Assembly (NCBI GenBank): GCA_002027195.1
Contig: MWJO01000061.1
Span: 1 to 47,971 of the forward strand
Source: Streptomyces sp. GKU 895
GTDB lineage: Bacteria > Actinomycetota > Actinomycetes > Streptomycetales > Streptomycetaceae
DNA: 47,971 bases
Direction of reading: 5' to 3'
The translations under genes and the position numbers were made by a program. The notes beneath the pieces are model-generated. The model was not told the DNA's origin. It saw only the letters and a list, made by a program, of their open reading frames with translations, and ran no database searches. Below, in pieces: positions 7,350 through 15,132 of this stretch (positions are counted from its first letter, which is position 1; every line of letters begins with the position of its first letter).

Positions 7350-8675
7350 TCAGGCGGCAGCCAGGACGGCGCTGCGGTCGGTGGTGGAGCGGGCGGAGAG
7401 GCGCTCGGTGAGGGCGTCGGTGAGGGTGGAGGCGCGCAGGGACAGGAGGCTGAAGGACCCGGCGTCACCGATCCCGTGACTCGACTCGCACAGCCCGTTC
7501 AGGAACAGCGGCGGCGTCCCGTCGACGACCGGCTTGAGCGCGTAGTCGCCGGAGACCTCCAGCCGCCCGTCGCTCTCCTTCGCGAAGCGCCCCGCCAGCC
7601 CGGCCATCAGCGGCGGGCACAGCTCCTCGTGCGCCCCCGGCCCCATGTTCCGGAAGCCGGTGGCGAGCACGGCGAAGTCCACGGAGTCGGTCACCGTCTC
7701 GCCCGTGTTGCGCTCCCGGAAGTCGATGTCCACCCGGCCGTCCGCCTCGGCCACCGACACGGCCTCCAGGTTGCCGCGGACGAACAGCCGCTGGTCGCCG
7801 TCGAGTTCCTGCTCGTAGATCTCCAGGTACAGCTCGCGCAGCACGTCGATGTCGGCGGACGAGTAGTTCGTCGGGTGCATGTACGCGTCGAGCGCCTTCT
7901 TGCCGTCCCGCGAGGCCCGGAAGTAGTAGTCGGTGAACTCGGGGAAGTACCCCTCCTCGCTGAACGGGCTGGTGTCCTTCTGCCGCAGCGAGTGCGAGCG
8001 GGTGTACGTCGTCACCCGCGTCCGCGGGAAGCGCCGCCCCAGGTCCAGCGCCAGCTCCACCGCGCTCTGGCTGCCGCCGATGACCGCGACCGAGGCCGGC
8101 TCACCGGACGCGGTCAGCGAGGCGAGCTTCGGCAGGTACTGCGTCAGGTGGAACACCCGCTCGCCACGAAGGGAGTCGTAAGGCGCCGGAACGTAAGGCG
8201 TCCGTCCGGGACCCATGACCAGCGTGCGGCCGAGGTAGCGGTTGCCCGACATGGTCGTCACCTCGTACAGCCGCTCCCCGTTCTCCTCCACGACCTGAAG
8301 GCCCTCGGCGCGCTGGTTGCAGTCGACGAGGTGGGAGAAGAAGCCGGCGGCCCAGCGGATGTACCCGGCGTACTCCTTGCGCAGCGGGAACTCCGAGGGC
8401 AGGTTCAGGTGGCGCAGCAGCCGGCCCTGCTCGTGCAGGTAGTTGAGGAAGCTGTAGCGGGAGCGCGGGTTGCGCAGGGTCACCAGGTCGCGGCTGGGGT
8501 GGTTCTGGATGTCGGAGCCGTCGAGCAGCATCCCGGGCTGCCACTCCGGACTCGGCCGGGCCTCCAGGAAGCGTGCCGTCAGCGGTGAGTTCCGCTCCTC
8601 CAGGGCGATGGCGAGGGCGAGGTTGGCGGGTCCGAAGCCGATGCCGAGGATGTCGTACACGGGAGTTGTGCTCAT
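7350..8675 (-). CDS. L-lysine/L-ornithine N-monooxygenase (second copy)
   Basis: The 441-residue protein belongs to the same flavin N-hydroxylase family as the gene at 4649-5947 but is clearly diverged. Motifs are GFGPAN at 13-18, GSDIQNHPSRDLVTLRNPRSRYSFLNYLH in the substrate-side region (53-81), GGSQSAVE at 200-207 and LATGFRN near the C terminus. It looks closer to ornithine/diaminobutyrate hydroxylases of siderophore type. Its ATG overlaps the upstream solute-binding-protein stop as ATGA. I chose 8675 because an in-frame upstream extension would lie wholly inside the neighbouring gene. Inferred substrate: diaminobutyrate or ornithine supplied by the adjacent aminotransferase; a second lysine hydroxylase is possible. 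Confidence 0.87.
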   Translation of the reverse strand: MSTTPVYDILGIGFGPANLALAIALEERNSPLTARFLEARPSPEWQPGMLLDGSDIQNHPSRDLVTLRNPRSRYSFLNYLHEQGRLLRHLNLPSEFPLRKEYAGYIRWAAGFFSHLVDCNQRAEGLQVVEENGERLYEVTTMSGNRYLGRTLVMGPGRTPYVPAPYDSLRGERVFHLTQYLPKLASLTASGEPASVAVIGGSQSAVELALDLGRRFPRTRVTTYTRSHSLRQKDTSPFSEEGYFPEFTDYYFRASRDGKKALDAYMHPTNYSSADIDVLRELYLEIYEQELDGDQRLFVRGNLEAVSVAEADGRVDIDFRERNTGETVTDSVDFAVLATGFRNMGPGAHEELCPPLMAGLAGRFAKESDGRLEVSGDYALKPVVDGTPPLFLNGLCESSHGIGDAGSFSLLSLRASTLTDALTERLSARSTTDRSAVLAAA

Positions 8676-10168
8676 CGCTGGGTGCTCCTTGCGGTCACGG
8701 TCGTGAAGGTCGGGTTGCCGTCGAAGTCGATGCGCAGGCCGCCGAGGCGGTCGGCCGCGTACACGCGTTGGTCGGTGCGGTACCAGAGGGGGATGAGGGC
8801 GAGGTCGCGGATCGCGATCCGGTCGGCGCGCCGCCAGGCGTCGACGCGTTCGGCGGGGTCGACCGCGGCGCGGGCGCGGGCCACCAGGGCGTCGAACTCG
8901 GCGTCGACGTACCGCCCTTCGTTGTCGCCGTGGGGCGGTGCCCGCGCGTCGGGGGGCGGTGGCAGGAGGAGTGGCAGCAGCGGGAAGAGCATGTTGTCGG
9001 GGGTGGGGTAGTCGCAGGCCCACCCGGCCCGGCACAGACCGGCCGCCGCGATCGAGGTGCGGTGGTCGACGAGACCGCGCGCGTCGGTGCGCAGCAGCTC
9101 GACCCGCCAGCCGTGGACTTCCTCAAGCCCCTTGGCCAGGGCGAGCACCCAGTCGTCGTGCCCGGCGCCGGTGTTGTAGGCGAGGTCGACGCGGGTGCCG
9201 GGCCCGAGCCCCGCCCGCTCGGCCGCTTCCCGGGCCCGCTGCGGGTCGTACGCCGTCCAGTCGTCCTCGATCTCGGCGCGCGGGGTGTGCGCCTTGCCGA
9301 ACCACGGGGAGAGCAGCGAGTGCGCGGCCGTGCGGGTGCCGTGGAAGTGGGTGTCGATGAGGCCCTGCCGGTCGATGGCGGCGGAGACCGCCCGGCGGGC
9401 GTCCACCGAGTCCATGGGCGCCTGGTGGCAGAAGGGGATGAGGTAGAAGAGCCCGGCACCCTCCTGCTCCAGGTAACCGTCCTTCCCGGACGCCTCCTCG
9501 GTCCGGGCCGGGGGGATGCGGGCGTAGTCGTAGATGCCGTCGGCGAACCGGGCGTACTCGTCGTCGAGGGCGGTGACCGGGTCGAGGATGTCGAGCTGGA
9601 TCTCCTCGATCTCCGGCCGCGGCCCGAACCACCTCTCGTTGCGCCGCAGCCGGATCGCCTCGCCGTGCCGCCAGGGTCCGTCCATCACGAACGGGCCGTT
9701 GCCGACCGGGAGATCGTTGTACGACGTCTCCAGCGCGGCCGGCGTCCAGGACGGCACCGGGAAGAAGATCGGCTGGAGTGTCTTGAGGTCGAACTGTACG
9801 TCCGGCTCGGCGAGTTCGACGACCAGCGTGGCGTCGTCCACGGCCGTGAAGTCCCGTACACCCGCCAGGTGGTAGGCGGTCTCGGTGTTGGCCTCGGGAT
9901 CCAGCGCCCGCCGCCAGCCCCGTACGAAGCTGTGCGCGGTGACCGGCTCGCCGTCGCTGAAGACGGTGTCGGTGCGCAGCCGGAACGTCCAGGTCGTCGC
10001 GGTCGGGTCGGACTCCCATTCCCGGGCCGTCGCCGGGATCAGCCCGCCGTCCTCGTCGAGCGCGAGCAGCCCGGTGAACAGGGCCTTGCAGACGAGGATG
10101 CCCTCGCCCTCCTGGGCCTTGTACGGGTCGATGGCGGTGGGCTCGGTGATGCCCATGCGGAAGATCAC
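8672..10168 (-). CDS. Family-5 solute-binding-protein homologue lacking a signal peptide
   Basis: The 498-residue protein has the full SBP_bac_5 (oligopeptide-binding) fold signature: LTGLLALDEDGGLIPATAREW, a YDPQRAREAAERAG segment and a PTFTTVT C terminus. The only available start is the GTG at 10168, overlapping the ATP-grasp stop as GTGA, and the mature fold begins at once (MIFRMGITEPTAIDPYKAQ). There is no hydrophobic leader, no lipobox and no room for one. No ABC permease or ATPase lies nearby. I infer a cytoplasmic protein reused to bind a peptide-like intermediate or product. An old transporter subunit that lost its export signal is the alternative. Confidence 0.85.
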   Translation of the reverse strand: MIFRMGITEPTAIDPYKAQEGEGILVCKALFTGLLALDEDGGLIPATAREWESDPTATTWTFRLRTDTVFSDGEPVTAHSFVRGWRRALDPEANTETAYHLAGVRDFTAVDDATLVVELAEPDVQFDLKTLQPIFFPVPSWTPAALETSYNDLPVGNGPFVMDGPWRHGEAIRLRRNERWFGPRPEIEEIQLDILDPVTALDDEYARFADGIYDYARIPPARTEEASGKDGYLEQEGAGLFYLIPFCHQAPMDSVDARRAVSAAIDRQGLIDTHFHGTRTAAHSLLSPWFGKAHTPRAEIEDDWTAYDPQRAREAAERAGLGPGTRVDLAYNTGAGHDDWVLALAKGLEEVHGWRVELLRTDARGLVDHRTSIAAAGLCRAGWACDYPTPDNMLFPLLPLLLPPPPDARAPPHGDNEGRYVDAEFDALVARARAAVDPAERVDAWRRADRIAIRDLALIPLWYRTDQRVYAADRLGGLRIDFDGNPTFTTVTARSTQR

Positions 10169-11481
10169 GCGGCGCCCCTGACCACGGGCGGGACCATGAC
10201 GACGTCGAGCTGCTCGTCCAGTTCGGCGGCGATCCGCTCCACCCGGTCGATGTCCTCGACGTCCCGGTAGGGCGCGGCGACGGCGAGCGAGCCGGCGATC
10301 TCGTACCAGCCCTCGGGGGCGCGGCGCAGCCGGTCGCCGGGCTTGGAGGCGGGGATGTAGGAGCGGAAGTAGGGGGAGTGGTAGGCGTCGCCGGGGTTGT
10401 TGCGGACCAGCGTGCCGGTCCGGTAGGCGAACTTGATGCAGGTCGCGGCGCGGGGCGTGGCCGCCCTGCGGACCTCGCCGTCGAGGACGGCGGCCCGCTG
10501 CTCGGCGTCGTCACCGGCGAGCACGGCCTTGGCGTACAGCCGTACCGCGTCGATGCCGTGCACCTCGCGCAGGTTGCGGTAGTTCTGGCCGCCGCTCATC
10601 CGGGTGGCGAACTCCACGACCCGGTACCGGCCCTGGGCGTCCTGCCGGAACTCGGCGTTGAACAGGCAGTGCTGGACGTCGAGTCCGGCGACGATGCCCT
10701 CGGCGACCGCGACCAGCTCCGGCTCCTCCTCCGGGGTGCGGAAGGGCAGGGTGTAGAAGTCCTCCTCGAAGTAGGGGCCCGGCATCTGCATCTTGTTGGT
10801 GACGCCGACGAGATGGAACTCGCCGTCGACGACGACCCCGTCGAGGGTGACCTCCTTGCCCGGCAGGAACTCCTCGATCAGCGCGATCTCGGGGCCGTCG
10901 CTCGGGAAGTAGCCGCCCCACTCCTCGGCGAGCCGCGCCACGTCGGCCAACGCCCGCTCCAGCTCGTCCCGGTCGCGGACCAGGCTCACGCCGATGCTCG
11001 CGGCGAGCGCGCTGGGCTTGACGATGAAGGGGTACGAGAAGTCCTCGGCCGCCTTCAGACCCGCCTCGACGCCGGTCACCCCGGCGAACTGCGGTGCGGG
11101 CAGGGCGTGTTCGGTGAGGAAGGTGCGCTGGAGCTTCTTGTCCCGGGAGATCGCGTCGGCCTGCGGGCGCGGCCAGGTGTGGCCGAGGAGCTGGTTGGTG
11201 CGGGAGGTGACGGCGATGTCGCTGTCGTAGAAGGTGATCGCGGTGGTGATGCCCAGCTTGCGGGCCGCGTCGGCGCAGAAGGCGGCCATCGACTCGCCCT
11301 CCAGCTCCTCCGGGACCGGGATCACGGAGGCGAACCGGCCGTCCGCGTCGGCCTGCTTCACACCGGTCGCCAGGTGGATCTCCAGGCCCATCCGCTCCAG
11401 CGTCTCGATGTGCTCGCGGTGCCACGCGTAGGTGTTCCGCATGATCAGCAGGATCTTGTTGCTCAGAGGCTTGTTGCTCAT
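10165..11481 (-). CDS. ATP-grasp carboxylate-amine ligase (first of tandem pair)
   Basis: The 438-residue ATP-grasp enzyme has an N-terminal Rossmann-like part (ILLIMRNTYAWHREHIETLERMG), the nucleotide-binding lysine in FIVKPSALAASIGVSLV, ALIEEFLPGKEVTLDGVV, and the metal-binding NAEFRQ...VVEFATRMSGGQ segment. The ATG at 11481 overlaps the second ligase as ATGA. Such enzymes activate a carboxylate as an acyl phosphate and join it to an amine in the cytoplasm. With no NRPS in view, I infer that it forms an amide bond between a hydrazine-derived acid and an amino acid. The long C-terminal tail after MSGGQ is typical of L-amino-acid ligases. Substrates cannot be read from the sequence. Confidence 0.85.
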   Translation of the reverse strand: MSNKPLSNKILLIMRNTYAWHREHIETLERMGLEIHLATGVKQADADGRFASVIPVPEELEGESMAAFCADAARKLGITTAITFYDSDIAVTSRTNQLLGHTWPRPQADAISRDKKLQRTFLTEHALPAPQFAGVTGVEAGLKAAEDFSYPFIVKPSALAASIGVSLVRDRDELERALADVARLAEEWGGYFPSDGPEIALIEEFLPGKEVTLDGVVVDGEFHLVGVTNKMQMPGPYFEEDFYTLPFRTPEEEPELVAVAEGIVAGLDVQHCLFNAEFRQDAQGRYRVVEFATRMSGGQNYRNLREVHGIDAVRLYAKAVLAGDDAEQRAAVLDGEVRRAATPRAATCIKFAYRTGTLVRNNPGDAYHSPYFRSYIPASKPGDRLRRAPEGWYEIAGSLAVAAPYRDVEDIDRVERIAAELDEQLDVVMVPPVVRGAA

Positions 11482-12770
11482 GCCGCGACCTTCTGCTCCA
11501 GCTCGACGGTGACGACGGTGATCTGCTCCAGCAGGGCCTCGGCGGTCTCGATCGCCGCCGTGGTGTCCGGACCGGTGGTCAGCACCTGGCCCGCGCGGTC
11601 CCAGTTGCCGCGCAGTTCGCCGAGGACGTCGCCCGGCTTGACGGTGGTCTCGACGTCGATGACGTCGGCCAGCTGCTTGGCCTCCTCGACGCCCTGCACC
11701 TCGACGACCGTGCCGGGGCGGGCGGACAGGAAGCGGGTGGCGGCGGAGCGCTCCGGCACCGGGCGCGCGTCCAGGGCCGGGATCAGCCCGAACTGCCAGG
11801 CCACGATCCACTCTTCGACGTCGATGCCGTAGGCGGCGTTCAGCAGGTCGAAGATGCGGTCGCCGCCCATGCGGTTGTGGCTCTCGATGATCTTCGGGCC
11901 GGTGGGAGTGAGCCTCAGCTCGGTGTGGGCGGCGCCGTCCGTGAGTCCGAGGGCGTCCAGGAAGCGGGCGACCGTGTCCTCGATGCTCCGCTCCTGCGCG
12001 GCGGTGAGCCGGGCCGGCAGCGCGTGCCCGAACTCGATGAACCCGTTCTCGCCGCCGGTCAGCTTCTCCGTGACCGCGAGGACCACGTGCCGGCCCGCGA
12101 AGGAGAACGACTCCACGCTGAACTCCGGCCCGGAGATGTACTGCTCCACGAGGAAGCGCTCGATGTGGAAGAAGTTCCCCCACTGAAGGTCGGTGCGCGC
12201 CCGCAGCGCCTCCACGTTCTCCCAGGCCGCGGCGGCCTGCTCGGGGCCGTCGATGCGCTCGACACCGAGGCTCGCGGTGGCGTCGGCGGGCTTGAGCACG
12301 AACGGGTAGCCGTGCGCGGCGCCGAAGGCCACCAGGTCGTCGGCGTCCGTCACCTCGGCGGCGGCGACCGACAGGTCCCGGGTCTCGTCCGAGGCGGCCA
12401 GCAGATCACGCATCGCCCGCTTGTCCCGCAGGAGTTCGGCCGTGCGCTCGGTGGTCCCGCCGAGCCCCAGGTGGTCGCTGATCCGCGCGGCCGGCACCAG
12501 ACCGGGCTCGGTGATCGACACGACCCGGGTGAAGCCGTACGCGGTGTGCGCGGCCTCGATCAGCGGGCGGGTGGTCTCCCAGTCCGTGTAGTCCGCGATG
12601 ATCACGGCCTCGGCGAGCTTCGCCGCCTCCGGCACGAAGTGGTCCTGGTGCTGGATCAGCACGAAACGGATGCCGAGGGCGGCCGCCTTGCGCAGGGTCT
12701 GGATCCGGCCGCCCACCACGAGCAGCGTGTGGTCACCGGTTGATCGCGAGGTCGCTGATTGCTGGGTCAT
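11478..12770 (-). CDS. ATP-grasp carboxylate-amine ligase (second of pair, operon leader)
   Basis: The 430-residue ATP-grasp enzyme, paralogous in fold to its downstream neighbour, has LLVVGGRIQTLRKAAALGI at the N terminus, FVLKPADATASLGVERI, FLVEQYISGPEFSVESFSF, and HTELRLTPTGPKIIESHNRMGGDRI with the acidic and Asn metal ligands. This is close to the BacD/biotin-carboxylase-like amino-acid ligase group. It is the first gene of the minus-strand operon and faces the divergent control region. I chose the ATG at 12770; no strong ribosome site precedes it, so a leaderless or weakly initiated transcript is possible. Two ligases suggest a product with at least two amide or hydrazide linkages, or ligation plus resistance chemistry. 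Confidence 0.85.
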   Translation of the reverse strand: MTQQSATSRSTGDHTLLVVGGRIQTLRKAAALGIRFVLIQHQDHFVPEAAKLAEAVIIADYTDWETTRPLIEAAHTAYGFTRVVSITEPGLVPAARISDHLGLGGTTERTAELLRDKRAMRDLLAASDETRDLSVAAAEVTDADDLVAFGAAHGYPFVLKPADATASLGVERIDGPEQAAAAWENVEALRARTDLQWGNFFHIERFLVEQYISGPEFSVESFSFAGRHVVLAVTEKLTGGENGFIEFGHALPARLTAAQERSIEDTVARFLDALGLTDGAAHTELRLTPTGPKIIESHNRMGGDRIFDLLNAAYGIDVEEWIVAWQFGLIPALDARPVPERSAATRFLSARPGTVVEVQGVEEAKQLADVIDVETTVKPGDVLGELRGNWDRAGQVLTTGPDTTAAIETAEALLEQITVVTVELEQKVAA

Positions 12771-12800
12771 GGCGAAAACTCTGGGCCATGAATTCCGGCG

Positions 12801-12900
12801 GGAAAATACTTTCCGGCTGGCACAAGAATGCCCGGCACAAAAGACGCAGCGGGCCTTCGGAAAATCGCCCTGGCACGTTTGTGCCACGCACTTTGGTGCC
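12801..12900. promoter_or_regulatory. Divergent cluster control region with repeated GGCACAA half-sites
   Basis: Between the two divergent arms there are four related half-sites: GGCACAA at 12819-12825 and 12834-12840 (15 bases apart), then the reverse orientation TTTGTGCC at 12878-12885 and TTTGGTGCC at 12892-12900 (14 bases apart). The third lies in a perfect palindrome TGGCAC-N4-GTGCCA at 12871-12886. A separate palindrome GGAAA-N4-TTTCC sits at 12801-12814. The arrangement is a mirrored pair of tandem sites, as expected for cooperative binding of a dimeric regulator. No regulator gene lies in the visible cluster. Confidence 0.5.
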
Positions 12901-12963
12901 CGCCTCTTCCCCTTCCTGCGCGGCGGCCGCACCGGGAACATCGAGGTCATGCCAAGGATCGCG

Positions 12964-13500
12964 ATGACTACGTTCGCCGTGCTCAAGCAGCCGTATCCGC
13001 ACCTGTCGAACGACGACTTCAACGCACTCGAACCCCTGGTTTTCGGCGCCTCGGAAACCAGCCCCGGCTTCATCGCCCGCGCCACCGCGATCGACGTCGT
13101 CGCCACCAAGTGGACGAATTTCGGCCGGGACTACGGCGCGTGGGGGTTCTTCGACGCGCCCGCCTTCTACACCGGCGGCCGCACCGACGACACCGACACC
13201 CGCGCCTCCACCCTCTCGCTGTGGACCGACCTCGCCTCGGTGAAGGCGTACGCGTACGGCGGTCTGCACCGGCAGGCGCTGCGCGACCGCCGCCGCTGGT
13301 TCGCCCAGATCCCCCACAAGCTGTACGCGGCCTGGTGGGTGGGCGACACCGAGATCCCCACCTGGACCGAGGCCTGCCGGCGCCTCGAGCACCTGGACGC
13401 GCACGGTCCCAGCGCGCACGCCTTCGACTTCAGGCAGCCCTTCGACCCCGAGGGCCGCCCCGTGTCCTCGTCCCCCGCTCCCGAGGTGACCCATGTCTAA
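12964..13500 (+). CDS. DUF3291 family protein (dimeric alpha/beta-barrel, ABM-like)
   Basis: The 178-residue protein matches the DUF3291 pattern: an SPGFIAR segment, LSLWTDLASVKAYAYGGLHRQALRDRRRWF, then YAAWWVGDTEIPTWTEACRRLEHL and a C-terminal AHAFDFRQPF. The fold is related to antibiotic-biosynthesis monooxygenases, but most DUF3291 members have no proven activity. I prefer the ATG at 12964 because AAGGA at 12954-12958 is well spaced; an in-frame ATG at 12949 would add five residues but has a poor site. It is first in the rightward arm and overlaps the MFS start by 8 bases. Inferred role: oxidation or binding of a late intermediate. Confidence 0.8.
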   Translation: MTTFAVLKQPYPHLSNDDFNALEPLVFGASETSPGFIARATAIDVVATKWTNFGRDYGAWGFFDAPAFYTGGRTDDTDTRASTLSLWTDLASVKAYAYGGLHRQALRDRRRWFAQIPHKLYAAWWVGDTEIPTWTEACRRLEHLDAHGPSAHAFDFRQPFDPEGRPVSSSPAPEVTHV

Positions 13501-14890
13501 GCCCAACGTCCGGGCTCTGCTGCTGGTGCTGAGCGCCGCGGCCTTCCTGCTGACCCTCGCCGGTTCGGCGCTGAAGAACACCGTCCAGGTCTACTTCGTG
13601 CCGATGGCCGACACCTTCGGCGGCTCGCGCGGCGCCCTCGCCTGGGCGACCACGCTCTTCGCCGTCACCGTCGCCGTCGCCTCCCCGCTGGTCGGCGCGA
13701 TCGCCGACCGGATCGGCGGTGCCGCCACCCTCGCCGTCGGCACCGCCCTGTCCGGCGCGGCCCTCGTCGGCTGCGCGCTCGCCGGCCGGCTGTGGCTCTT
13801 CGTCGCGGTGTACGCCGTCGTCGCCGCGCTCGCGTCCACGATGCTGTCGTACGTCCCCCTCGGCGTCCTCGTCGACGAGCTCTTCCGCGACGGCCGCAAG
13901 GGCCTGATGTACGCGCTGCTCACCAACGGCGCGGCCGTCGGCTTCGTCGTCCTGGTCCCGCTGTGGTCCTGGCTCGGCACCTGGGCGAGCTGGGAGAACG
14001 TGCTGCTCGTGGTCGGCCTGGTGTTCCTGTTCGTGCTGGCGCCGGTCGCGCTGCTGGTGGCGCGGGCGTCGGGCAGGGTGACGTCGTCCACGGCGTCGGC
14101 GGAAGAGGCCGGCTCCGAGGAGCCCGCCGTCCGGCTCTCCTTCGCCGAGCGGTTCCGGCTCACCACCCGCAACGCCGACCTGCGGCGGCTCGCCCTCGCC
14201 ATGTTCGCCTGCGGCGCCACGATGGCCTTCATCGACGTGCACTTCATCCCGCTGATGCACGACCACGGGCTGGGCCACACCGTCTCCTCCACCGCCGTCG
14301 CCCTGCTCGGCGTCTTCGAGATCGCCGGCGGCCTGCTCGCGGGCTGGCTGTGCGACCGGGGCCGCATCAAGGCCGTGCTGCTGAGCGCGTACGCGGTGCG
14401 CGGCGTGGCGATGCTGCTGGTCGCCCTCACGCCGACCGGCACGGTCGCGATCGCCTTCGGCATCGTCTTCGGCATCAGCTACCTGGCCACCGTCATCGCC
14501 ACCACCATGTGGGCGGCCCGGGTCCTCCCCGTCGAGGTGCGCGGCTTCGGCATGGGCCTGGTGTGGACGGTCCACGCCCTCGGCACCGCCCTCACCAGCG
14601 AAGCCGGCGCCCTGATGGCCGACGCGACGCACAGCTACACCCCGGTGACCCTCGGCTGCGCGGCCCTCGCGGCGGCGGCCTGTGTCCTGGTCCTGGCCAG
14701 CCGGGTGCCCCCGGCGGAGACCCCGGCGGTGCCCGAAGCCCCGCTGGAGGAGAAGAGCTGGCCCGGCAGCGGCGACACCCCCAGCCCTCCGTCTCCCCGT
14801 CCCTCGTCCCCGTCCCCAAAGAACCGGCGCCCCGCCCGCCCAGAACTCCCTGTCTGTATGAGCCCCGCACTCGTCAGTTCCTCCTGGTGA
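13493..14890 (+). CDS. MFS transporter, likely product exporter
   Basis: The 465-residue major-facilitator protein has about 12 membrane spans, a GAIADRIGG motif between helices 2 and 3, and a hydrophilic central loop (about residues 190-220). The gene is coupled to the DUF3291 gene by an 8-base overlap. The last 60 or so residues are Pro/Ser-rich and non-membrane and run into the start of the exporter relic that follows, so the original stop may have been lost. Normal family length would end near residue 405-415. Inferred role: self-resistance or export of the cluster product across the cytoplasmic membrane. Confidence 0.88.
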   Translation: MSKPNVRALLLVLSAAAFLLTLAGSALKNTVQVYFVPMADTFGGSRGALAWATTLFAVTVAVASPLVGAIADRIGGAATLAVGTALSGAALVGCALAGRLWLFVAVYAVVAALASTMLSYVPLGVLVDELFRDGRKGLMYALLTNGAAVGFVVLVPLWSWLGTWASWENVLLVVGLVFLFVLAPVALLVARASGRVTSSTASAEEAGSEEPAVRLSFAERFRLTTRNADLRRLALAMFACGATMAFIDVHFIPLMHDHGLGHTVSSTAVALLGVFEIAGGLLAGWLCDRGRIKAVLLSAYAVRGVAMLLVALTPTGTVAIAFGIVFGISYLATVIATTMWAARVLPVEVRGFGMGLVWTVHALGTALTSEAGALMADATHSYTPVTLGCAALAAAACVLVLASRVPPAETPAVPEAPLEEKSWPGSGDTPSPPSPRPSSPSPKNRRPARPELPVCMSPALVSSSW

Positions 14891-15119
14891 TGACCACCGC
14901 CGCCTTCCTGCTCACCTTCGTCGGAGCGGGCTGAAGATCACCCTGGAGGCCTATTTCGTGCCCATGGGCGAGACCACCGAAGGCACCGGTGCCTTCCTCG
15001 ACGGCGCGGCCACCTTCCTCGCCGTCACCACCGCCGCCGCCTATGCCCTGGTGGTCTGCGTGCTGGTGGCGGCGCGGCGGGTACCGGCGGCCGACGCCCC
15101 TTCCGACCTCCCCTCCTGA
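14858..15119 (+). pseudogene. Relic of a second MFS exporter copy (internal deletion, frameshifts)
   Basis: From the ATG at 14858 one reads MSP, then after a one-base shift RTRQFLLVMTTAAFLLTFVGAG, then after another shift at about 14930 LKITLEAYFVPMGET. These align with the first helix and loop of the intact neighbour (ALLLVLSAAAFLLTLAGSALKNTVQVYFVPMADT). The same frame then jumps to AYALVVCVLVAARRVPAADAP, which aligns with that neighbour's last helix and tail. About 1 kb of the middle is missing. This is a dead, internally deleted paralogue left between two working MFS genes. Confidence 0.75.
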
Positions 15120-15132
15120 AGGAGCCCCACCC

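Noticed and set aside
695..12770. Cluster as an NRPS-independent siderophore pathway
   Set aside because: N-hydroxylases and a diaminobutyrate aminotransferase would fit, but no IucA/IucC-type synthetase, acyltransferase for hydroxamates or siderophore transporter is present.
12871..12886. TGGCAC-N4-GTGCCA read as a sigma-54 promoter
   Set aside because: The second half is not a GC-containing -12 element, and Streptomyces generally lack sigma-54. The perfect symmetry fits an operator better.
13430..14632. Long minus-strand frame opposite the first MFS gene
   Set aside because: Same GC-driven shadow; it has no domain signal while the plus strand encodes a full transporter.
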